NCBI GenBank assembly: GCA_025449115.1
Contig: JAHLKC010000089.1
Span: forward strand, 62,001-126,000
DNA: 64,000 nt
From: Chytridium lagenaria
Taxonomy: Eukaryota; Chytridiomycota; Chytridiomycetes; Chytridiales; Chytridiaceae
Direction of reading: 5' to 3'
Of the stretch, positions 55,835 to 64,000 are shown in pieces. The notes beneath the pieces are model-generated. The model made no database searches. It had not been told where the DNA came from and saw only the letters and a list, made by a program, of their open reading frames with translations. Position numbers and translations under genes: made by a program. The number at the start of each line of letters is the position of its first letter. Position 1 is the first letter of the stretch.

Positions 55835-57694
55835 TCGCGAGTGATCTTGGCATCAATAAACAGCAGTGACCGAGAAAGTCTCGAGCGCGTGAGAGAATAG
55901 TGTACAATTCACAGAACGAAAGACACTGCCGTTTTCCTTTCGTAATGCTGGTGATGATGCGATCGATGGTCTGGCCTTGTGCACGATAGATTGTAAAAGA
56001 ATCCGCAGGGACCAGGCTCATCTGTCTTCGTGCTAACGTGAGGGAATGGGCCTTTCCTTTCACGTCATTGTAGGAGACCTTGATTTTTCTCTCCACCGGG
56101 ATAAGGCTCATTGATCGATTATCTTCGTCGTTGCAAGCCGGCCACTTATTCGAAATGTTGTGGAGGGGTGATTGAAGACGAACTTCCAACCATGATGGTA
56201 GAACTGTCGGGAAGATGTTGGAGGAACTCCCTGAATCTGTTACGATATATATGTTTTTATACGTACCTATGGGTGGATTGTAGTTGGGGCGGATAATGGA
56301 TCTTCACTAAAGAGCACCGCGTGGCCTTTGCTTATATTCAGCTCCGTCCGAGGTTGTTGGTGATTATGTAGTCGTGGCCCTCTAAAAGCGGTAACAGAAG
56401 TGGGAGGTCCCCAGTCTCAGTATCCGATTGATCGCGGTTTTGGTGTTGAACTTTTGCGATGGTTTCTTTACCGATAGTCTGTGCGTGATCGTCAGCAATG
56501 ACCCAGTGTACTGGGGTGGACACTGTTGCCAGCGCTTGCAGTGATCTCATGTTGAAGTTGATGCGTGTCGCGTTGTAGGGGATGATGAACGGAGCGTTGT
56601 GCCAGGCCGGATCTTCAAAGATGTTCGGGTGACGAGACAACAACCGTTGATTGAGTTTCTCTAGATGGTCTTCTGTCGTGAATCCATGGCGTAGATTCTC
56701 TAAGAACTGGGCGTAATCTGGACTGCAACGATAATTCTGACGGAGTACTGCAGCAAACGGGATTGTCCTCCACAAGACGAGACCTTCAGTTGTCGGGTGT
56801 TTGTCTTTGGTTGACAAGGTTAGCGTGCAATGACGTCGCGCTCTGTGATGCCTGATGGTAGAGAGGGGATTGTTGGATCGGCTTAAGCTGCATGAAATCG
56901 CCAGTGAACATCACGTCGATGCCGCCGAAGGGGTGCTCTTTATCCGATTCATCCACCATCGTTCGATTTTGTCGTGCTTGCACATCCATGTGATTCAGGA
57001 GAGACGGAGAGATCATGCCAAACTCATCAATGATCATGGTAAACAACACTGACCAAAGCCGCTCTCGTCGTATGGTCTCTGCGCAATTGCCTAGAGGAGC
57101 TTGATGCTTCAGAGCGGTCCATTCGTACAGTCGATGGATTGTCTCGCCGTGGATGTTTGCTGCCGCGACTCCCGTGAATGCTGCTCTCTCTAAAGCTGTC
57201 TCAACACCCAACCGCTTATGGAAGTCGGAGAGCGCATTAACGAGGTGGGATTTGCCAGTGCCTCCGGGACCAAGGACGATCATTCTTATGGGATTTATTG
57301 GTAAACCATGAAGACGCGCTTGAAGTTGAGTGGCAAATACGATGAAGGGTAGTATCTGATCCTTCCCAAGACCATTATCAACAATAACGCTCTTCATGAG
57401 GTTGATGTTGACGTGCCAGAGATCTTCAAGATAAATTTGCTCGATCGTTGGCGTGTTGCAATCTGGGGGGTGAGCGATGAAGTATGACTCTCTTCCTTTC
57501 TCCGCCCGCCTCAAAAATGCCGGTAGCCTCTCCAAACGATCTTGCTTATATCTTCTTCGACTTTCATTCAAAAAACCAATTAACTTCGTTGGGGTAATCT
57601 CTGGCACTGTTGGGGAAGATGTGTGGTTGGTAGACGACAATGTCGGAGGAGGAGCATACTCGTGAGAACCGTCCACTGGAACAGACCGCGTCAA
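55827..57694 (-). CDS. Helitron Pif1-type DNA helicase domain
   Basis: 5'-3' superfamily 1B helicase of Helitron transposase. Walker A is GPGGTGKSHLVNAL, motif Ia AFTGVAAANIHGETIHRLY, motif II (Walker B) MIIDEFGMIS, motif III GGIDVMFTGDFMQLKPI. After a break near 56810 come motif IV LRQNYR and PFIIPYNATRINFN. After a short intron at about 56266-56237 come motif V TIYRAQGQTIDRIITS and motif VI YTILSRARDFLG. All motifs are conserved, so the domain appears recently functional despite two frame changes. Confidence 0.92.
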
Positions 57695-58961
57695 TCAGTT
57701 GAGATTGTCTTTGATCCATGTCCGGAACAAGTCGATGGAATGGTTCAACACCGTCGTCAACGTCCATTGGATCCTCTTTGATGTTCTCGTCCACGTGATC
57801 AATGTCATTCCCCTCCTTTTCCTCCTCATCAAGGATATCCATTTGTAATCCTCCAAAGTTTGGGAGCTGTCTCGATGGTTCCAATTTATACCTTCCGGAT
57901 TTGTAGTCGGCAATTGCTTGTCTTGCTCGGCTCATGACCTCAATGTTGTCAAGATATCTTCCCAGAAAGCCGTGCACAGATTCAGCATGAGGATCCTGGG
58001 CATAGGCGGAGCTGAGGTCATCCATGATGATCTTGGACCGATGCACAAAGGATTCCTCGTAGTTGAGGATATCTTCTGCACGTCGCCAAGGCTGAAAAAA
58101 AGTGCAGACTAATCGAGCAAATTCAGGAAGAAGATCCAAAGATTCCATGGTGACATCGCGAGGTTGATGTACGGATCCATGAAAATAGGGACGCGAACAA
58201 TGGTTGAATGAAGAAGATTCGAATCATCATGCCTTCCCACATACTCAAGGACCGACATTTCCTCGCAGTGCTCCGGTCTTTGGATGTAATCTAATACCTC
58301 GTTACTGTTGCTCTCAATATGCGTCCAATCTTGCGCGTTTGGATGTTCCGTGGTAAAAGTCCCCTTTGCTGCTTCTGGGAACTTGGATGAGACGTACGCG
58401 GCGAACATTCTATGGTGAACAGGATGATACGGAACGGACACGTAAAAATGGGGACGGCGTCGAAGATGAAAAGCCACAGTCGCTAGTGAAGTTTGCTGCT
58501 TGGCGGTTGTGCCATAAAAAAACGTCTGGAGTAGCCTATGCCCACGATCCTTGGGATTGGCCATCAGAGTTGGTTTCTTTTCGTCAACCGTTCGCATCCT
58601 ATGATTCATAGATTCCAACAACAAGACTGTGCTTGCTTCGTGGTATTCCATGTAGTTTAAATAATATAAACCCGTGACCTAACCATGTGTGTTAATAAGT
58701 GATGTGAATGTGATATTGTACCAAGCCTGTTGTGCCAGAATCTATCAATCGACCGGCGGAATTACATCCAACTTGCGCCGAGACGTGAACGTTTGTTGCA
58801 ACAACATTGGGGTCGTCTCGTTTCAAATGGAGCAAGGCTTCGTCTTTTGTTACCTCCAATCGCGTCGTAGTCTCAAGGTCCCACGGCGCTCTTACACGGC
58901 ATTGATCGCGAGTCAATTGGGAAAGATCCTTCGGAACCTTTGCCAACTCTGTAGACTTCAA
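57564..58961 (-). CDS. Helitron central linker between Rep and helicase
   Basis: Three frames read in series. 58961-58692 has CRVRAPWDLETTTRLEVT and LKRDDPNVVATNVHVS, which resembles the segment after the HUH motif in fungal Helitrons. 58651-58109 has EYHEASTVLLLESM, LLQTFFYGT and DYIQRPEHCEEMSVLEYV. 58148-57564 has FVHRSKIIMDDLSSAY, VHGFLGRYLDNIEVM and an acidic stretch DEEEKEGNDIDHVDEN before the helicase. At least two one-base breaks or introns separate them. Part of the transposase; no independent function assigned. Confidence 0.72.
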
Positions 58962-58994
58962 TTTTTTTAAACACGATTGAGTGTGTTTGTGGAT

Positions 58995-61160
58995 CTATAC
59001 ATTGTTAAATTGAAGTATTGAAAGGTTTTCTCTCACCAGATAGCTGTTGACAATATGTCCTATGAAGTTACGGTACTCAATACGGTAGGCGTTCATAGAT
59101 TCGTCGTCTGTTGTATCCGGTATGTTGGGAGCGGCACGGTATCCTCTGTTTTCAACACGCTCTGGTCGTGGATGATCAACATGGCTTGATGCCTGAAAAA
59201 TGCTATCCGCAAAGGCCATGTACTGCAGCTGAAATTCTTTATCCTCCTTTATCCGAGCCAGAAGAGCTGTTGGATTTGGAAACCCCGCAATCCAACCTAA
59301 AAAATGAACGTGAAGGCCTCCTCGATTCTGATCGTGAAACTGATATAACACGTGTTCTAGCATCCCAAGAAGCCCCTTATGCTTCAACGGTTTTTCAGAT
59401 TTAAGATCAAAAGCAAAGAGCTCGCGAAACATTAGGACGGTGAATTCCCATGCAAAGTCCGCCACGGCCACTCCGTCGTTGTTGCTTATCTCAAGCCGAG
59501 ATTTCTTATCAGGAGCGACGATGGTCCCATCCGACGCGAACACAATGTCTTCACCAGCTATCTTCAAAACCAATGGATGATTTTGGTCATCAAAGTTGAC
59601 CGTGAACATAAAACTTTCCATTCCCATGGCCATCATAACTCCTTGACCAACTTGACGATGGTAGTCTCTCTCATACGCACTCCCTTCAGCATATCGTCCG
59701 TGGTACCTTAAACCTTGCATGACCCTCTGAACGTCATGGTTCATAGGCTTTCCGGAGGCTGCAAACTCAATTGCTTTGTCGATGTCGTCAGTCGTCAATC
59801 TCCCAACTTCTTCCAAAAGATTATCGAAGTAAGGTGAATTCTTCATTATGAAACCGGCCTTATCAATCGAGCGACCTTGCACGTCACCATATGCATCATA
59901 CAGAAAACGATGAGAGGTTTGAATACTTCGTTCTGGATCACCATCATCAAGCATGAAGTTAATCCAACTTTGCCTGGATGGTTTTCTTCCAGCGATTCCA
60001 CTTGGGCCGCCGATTCCAAACGGAAAATATAGTGGGAAAGGAAGCCTCATAGAACTTTGACTCTTCGTATCGACTGACGGGATTGGTGTTGTGGACAACG
60101 TAGGCATCATCGGTGAATCGCCTTTTTCGGTAAGCTTGAAGGAGATGATCGGCATTAGATTGACCCGTGGTCATATCAACACTGATCATCTTATGAAATG
60201 AATTCTCTTCTCGTGTTCCGTGAACAGAAGCTTGCTGATCCGTGATAGATGAAGAGTCGTCCTTAAACGTTTCAGCAAACTCAAACAAACATTTTGGTAT
60301 TCCGTTGTCGTCTAAGTCGGATGGAATGATGGCCGTTTCGTCAATGTCAATGTCAGCGAAAACACATGACCATTGCTTTAGAAACCGGAGAACCTCAAGA
60401 CAGACAGAAGGCCTTACTGAGACCATATGCCTGATTGCTGACATTGTCAAATGCTCGCCAGTGAACATGATCTGGATGTGATCCTGAAGACGAGAGACTG
60501 GTCGGGGTAGTCTTTTGCAGATTTCTTGGACGTTGTTCGAGTACACGATAAGTTTCCTTTCATTGCAGAGGATCCTTGAACATGACCGTCAATGGATCGT
60601 AATGCAATAATCATGATATGCGGAATCAAAGGCGATATAAGCATTTGTTCTGCGTCGGTTAGGTGCGGCAGATGACTGGGAAGACGACCTCTCCAAAATC
60701 CTCGAGAAAGAAAGAAATCGGGAGTTGACGTGTTAAGGGATTCCATGCATTCTAGACAAACAAGAACACCATCGTCTCGTAATCCCTCCGATGCAAGCAC
60801 AAGACCATCCAGTATCGGGTTCGAATTCCGAAATACGTCTTTGGCTGCAAGATTTTTAGCTCCTCCGTTGTCGGCAAAAACCGGCCTCTGTAGCGAGAGA
60901 ATTCTGATAAGGGTAGCTTCACCGTTTGAGATACGTATTTTTCGTCTTCCACAAGTACAGCAAACATCTGAACGTTTTAGGTTGTCAGTTTCCAACATCA
61001 AACCTTTATCAAAGTTGGACAACCTCATCGATCGTTGAAAATTCCGCACCACGTTATCCACATCTTCATTGGAGACTGGAGTTGGAAAATCGTTTCGAGC
61101 TTTTTGGATGTCATTCAAAGTCGCAAGTCGAGATTCGTCTAAAGCTTGATTGCAAGACAT
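58995..61160 (-). CDS. Helitron Rep region: DUF6570-like segment and HUH nuclease domain
   Basis: Continues from the knuckle array. Seen: a CCTCGRRK zinc site, CLECMESL, then LPHLTDAEQMLISPLIPHI and SNNVQEICKRLPRP (DUF6570-like). Next come FYEASFPTIF and FGIGGPSG, typical of Helitron_like_N. The Rep domain has MFTVNFDDQNHP and the HUH metal motif GGLHVHFLGW. It nicks and joins single strands in rolling-circle transposition; the two catalytic tyrosines should lie downstream, but I cannot place them with certainty. The frame changes near 60540 and near 60010 (extra T in a T run). After YLV at about 59035 a GTGAGA donor suggests another intron towards the segment at 58692-58961. Confidence 0.85.
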
Positions 61161-61300
61161 ATCCGGGGACTCTTGTAGGTTCGTTTCCTTGTTGCGATGT
61201 GTGGCGACGGTTTTTCATCATTTGAGTGTGTTCCGTGAGTAGACAATGATGGCGTGGGTTGTTGTTCTTCATGATACCAACAAAAACGATTTGCCCGCGA

Positions 61301-62396
61301 CAGCATGGTAGTGGCAATCCGTACCCTTTTTTGTCTTTCCTTGGCATACAACAACATGATCTGGATAAACCTATTTAATTAGCTTACAAAATAATCAAAG
61401 CATACATTCTGATGGTGGCAACAAAACTTGGAACCGACGATGGGCCTAAAATGACACTGCATGCCATTCTTTGTAGTGCCTTGACAGAGTAATGGAAGTC
61501 CCTTTTCAAAGTGAAGATCAATCTAAAAAAATTAAACCATGCAAACATTAAATGTAACCAACATCGTCAGAATGCATATCATGGTCATTTTCTGAAGTCG
61601 GTGCCTTATAATGTTGTTAGTCCATGAGCGTGAATTTTTGTTACCTTAGCTTCAAGAAATTCATGGTTGTTGCAAAACAACGACTGCAATACACGTCGGT
61701 TCCTGCATTGTTCACCGTTGTCTACTGTGCCCAAACATATCATCTTTGATAATTAATGAGAAGGGAATGGAAATCAAGGAATTACCTTTAAATCCGTATC
61801 GTGATAATGACAAAACTTATTCTTAACAGATAATTCTTCTGAACACGAAGATCCAGTTCGGGTTCGACCATGACACTTGTTTGCTGCTGAGAAGGTTTTT
61901 GACTGTAATGGTAAGCAGTATGAATGATGATAATAACAAACCTGGTTTTGATGATGAAAGCAATATTGACTTCCCTTTTTTTTAAAAGCGTTACATCGTC
62001 TGCCGTCCTTCCGATTTCCTAAACAAATGTCTGACGTTCCACTCTAAAATACCATTAGTTAACGAAAATCCTCTATCATTATACATCCGGCTGGGGACCA
62101 TTTCGTTTCGATGATGATGAATCAACAGATGACTTTATCCGTTTCGAGGGTGCGCTGGAAGGTAGATGTTCTTGTAAAGACCTCAGAGTGTTGTGATTTG
62201 AACAAAAAGTGGTGCCCCCCGAACTTCTGTTGCGACAACATCCCGTTTCACTCTCCATCCATGTGCAAGATCTGGATTCGTTATGAGGAACGTCGATAGG
62301 TGTTCCGCGATGTTTCAAACAATAATGCGACCCAACGATGGTTGTTTCCGTACAAGGATGACCATCCACTTCAACAACGCATTTGTCTGAAATCAT
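61301..62396 (-). CDS. Helitron transposase N-terminus: seven tandem Cys/His zinc knuckles, exon-per-knuckle
   Basis: Pattern: C-x8-C-x9-11-[FY]-C-x2-H. Units 1 and 2 lie in exon 1 (62396-62085): CVVEVDGHPC...HYCLKH and CTWMESETGCC...TFCSNH. Unit 3, exon 62043-61942: CLGNRKDGRRC...YCFHH. Unit 4, exon 61902-61786: CHGRTRTGSSC...FCHYH. Unit 5, exon 61743-61645: CLGTVDNGEQC...FCNNH. Unit 6, exon 61522-61406: CQGTTKNGMQC...FCCHH. Unit 7 opens the next exon at 61370: CQGKTKKGTDC, then FCWYH after an extra T near 61290. Every intron is phase 0 and GT-AG, 35 to 121 bp. The units resemble the short knuckles seen in DUF5763-like proteins (from memory, not searched). They likely bind nucleic acid or protein for transposition. 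Confidence 0.82.
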
Positions 62397-62499
62397 TTTC
62401 CCAATTCTTTTTTGTTTTATGATTTAAAAAACAAATTCCAGACGGATTTTGAGAGGCACGGTTAAAAGCCTGAAGGACTTTCTCAACATATTTTATCAT

Positions 62500-62620
62500 T
62501 TCGAGAAGGCACAGCGTCCTTTAAAATAAGACTTTCGGCGGGTTCGAACTGCGGACCTTCTTCATTGTGGCGGGGCACCCATGCCATTTGACCACGAGGG
62601 TAAAGTTGAACCGGCCGGAT
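62500..62620 (-). repeat. tRNA-like sequence with A and B boxes (tRNA relic or SINE-like head)
   Basis: On the minus strand, TGGTCAAATGG fits the pol III A box, and AGTTCGAACCC about 44 bp later fits the B box. The acceptor and T stems do not pair, so it is not a functional tRNA. It lies between the 5' side of the Helitron and the start of the retrotransposon at 62.7 kb. Confidence 0.45.
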
Positions 62621-62737
62621 GGTCCTTCTTTTGTTCCGAACGCTCGAGGTCCAGCCATGTGATACGAAGGTCACGTGACCAGCAACCCCGCCCAGTATGG
62701 GCCCTGTATATTAACACACCCAACTAACGATACTCGC

Positions 62738-64000
62738 ATGGAAGAAGACAGCTCCAGCGCCCGTAGGAGCTGGGCCGACATGATGGATGCAGAAAAGGAA
62801 GAAGATAAGGGAGAGACACCACTCACCGTTAAAAAACGACCGAGGCCAGACGAGATACCCGACCATCCCGACGATGTAGGCATCATCGCGGAGAGAGGCA
62901 TTAGGTTTCCCAAGGTCGCCATGGAAGACGTGGAGATCGTAGATGGCTGTATCAAAGAACCAGTTAGTCAAACTGCAAGCACCAAAAGCAGAAATAGCAG
63001 GATCGAAGAAGCCATCATGTCCTCAATCAAGAAATGCACAAACGGCAAGGGCCTGCAGGAACTCGCAAAGACAATCAAGCCAGAGGACGTGACCCTTCCC
63101 ATCCTCAACGCCTTCCTCCAGATACTCCAACCCCTTCTTCAGTGCCCAGCTTGTGAAGGTATAGGCAGCAACCATCATTGGCAGCCTTTCGGACAACAAG
63201 GCCAAGCACACTGCAGCACAAATGTGAACAGCACAGGAGGTTCCTCCCAGCCATGCTCGGGGAGGATCCCAATCTCTACCTTCTGGGCCTTCTGCCTCGA
63301 CATCCCCTCCATGAGACTGCCGCAGCACACCCACCAAACTGATCCAATCCCTCCTCACTCCACCCGTGATTGAAACAATCCCAAAAATCCCCCAAGCTCT
63401 CCATGAGTGCAAGAAGGACATCAAAGAACTGTTCACCACTTATGCCATCGATGACAAGACTTCAATCCCACCGGTACTCAAGAAGCTCATGCAGCAGATC
63501 CAGAAATTCATCACGATGTCCGAGCACCACACGGAGGCAGTAACGCAACTCTGTATGAAAATCGCCAAAGAAAACCTAGCCCTGAAACAGAGCGAGTTCA
63601 TGGGAGGACAACGCCACAGCACTCAACCCAACTATCTTGCGGCCGCGAAGAAAGCCCCAGGCAGGAAGAGCTCCCCGACCACGCAAGCCATCCAGGCCAT
63701 AGAGAAACTGGCTCCTGCGGTCCAACAGGAACACCTCGATAGGCTTGCCGAACATCGGCGGAACCCTGTAACAAACGCACCCCTTCGCCAAAGGGAACCG
63801 GCCATAAAGAGAGCTCCTACCAACATACAGTCAGCAGAAGATATCACCAATCCTCTGCTACGCGAAAAGGTCCAGCAAATGCAGTGGACCGTGATAGAGA
63901 ACCTCCCAGGTGAAAATCGTACAGTCATTCGCCAATACTTGAAAGCCCAAGGAATGCCAACTCACAGTATAATCAACATCCGGATGATGGGAAACCGCAC
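62738..64000 (+). CDS. ORF1 of a probable non-LTR retrotransposon, cut by the window end
   Basis: ATG at 62738 starts MEEDSSSARRSWADMMDAEK, followed by an acidic and basic N-terminus (KKRPRPDEIPDHPDD). A helical region TIKPEDVTLPILNAFLQIL precedes frame changes near 63140 and 63335. Then come IPKIPQALHECKKDIKELF, MKIAKENLALKQSEF, RKSSPTTQAIQAIEKL and NLPGENRTVIRQYLKAQG. The long helical and basic style and the AT-rich start (GTATATTAAC upstream) fit LINE ORF1 proteins. No reverse transcriptase is in view, so the class is inference. The end lies outside the window. Confidence 0.55.

Larger units (their letters stand above)
55827..62396 (-). mobile_element. Helitron (rolling-circle transposon), RepHel coding part
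   Basis: On the minus strand and in order: Cys/His zinc-knuckle array, DUF6570-like segment, Helitron_like_N/Rep domain with HUH motif, long linker, Pif1-type helicase. This is the fungal RepHel arrangement. The coding region spans 6.6 kb, with splice junctions at its 5' end and several one-base breaks. The exact ends (5' TC, 3' hairpin plus CTRR) are not determined. Helitrons make no target duplication, so flanks cannot be used. The 3' end probably lies below 55.5 kb. Confidence 0.9.

Noticed and set aside
62500..62620. A fifth functional tRNA gene
   Set aside because: A and B boxes are present, but the T stem and acceptor stem do not pair and no clear anticodon arm forms.

Overview
This window is nuclear DNA from a filamentous fungus. 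The evidence is short GT-AG introns (about 40 to 430 bp) with CTAAC-like branch sites, a HET-domain gene, many secreted or GPI-anchored proteins with Kex2-like KR/RR sites, eukaryotic tRNAs with internal A and B boxes, a Ty1/copia element, and a Helitron of the fungal RepHel type. I cannot fix the phylum from sequence alone. Many genes are broken by single-base indels, often in or beside homopolymers. The two LTRs of the copia element differ by five one-base T indels and by no substitution. I therefore suspect that many frameshifts here are assembly errors, not decay.

Layout. 0.5-2.6 kb: a HET-domain gene. 4.2-17.2 kb: a cluster of six secreted, extremely acidic repeat proteins, called DADEL-A to -F here after their commonest pentapeptide. 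All six have a first exon of 113-134 nt (signal peptide, usually plus a dibasic site) and a phase-2 intron before the repeat domain. Their C-terminal tails differ: Arg/Gly-rich, His/Lys-rich, Gln-rich, Met/Pro, HNHHNH, and Glu/Gln/Pro. A small Pro/Ala/Tyr secreted protein lies inside the cluster. 20-24 kb, 31.5-32.3 kb and 37-38 kb: GPI-anchored proteins, four of them sharing an eight-cysteine pattern and an intron between cysteines 2 and 3. 24.4-30.5 kb: a complete copia retrotransposon with identical 5-bp target duplications and, unusually, two probable spliceosomal introns in pol. 33.2-35.0 and 44.9-46.8 kb: two paralogous beta-lactamase/esterase-fold serine hydrolases in opposite orientation, with an internally deleted relic beside the first. 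36.2-36.4 kb: a small Cys-rich secreted peptide hidden by a frameshift. 42.0-44.3 kb: a concentrative nucleoside transporter. 47.0-48.0 kb: a three-exon gene of unknown function. 49.1-52.3 kb: a secreted S41 (CPAF-like) protease. 53.3-54.0 kb: four tRNA genes (Gly, Glu, Val, Phe) with two decayed tRNA-Gly fragments. 54.9-62.4 kb: a minus-strand Helitron whose transposase begins with seven Cys/His zinc-knuckle units, units 3-7 on separate phase-0 exons. 62.7 kb to the end: ORF1 of a probable non-LTR retrotransposon, running off the window.

How it fits together. The left two-thirds is a secretome-rich accessory region of tandemly duplicated cell-surface or extracellular genes with repeat-driven length change. 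The right third is a tRNA cluster next to two transposons. The strongest candidate for a new system is the DADEL family: acidic secreted repeat proteins with a shared leader and interchangeable tails. They may act as cation-binding or coacervating matrix proteins, but that function is inference only.
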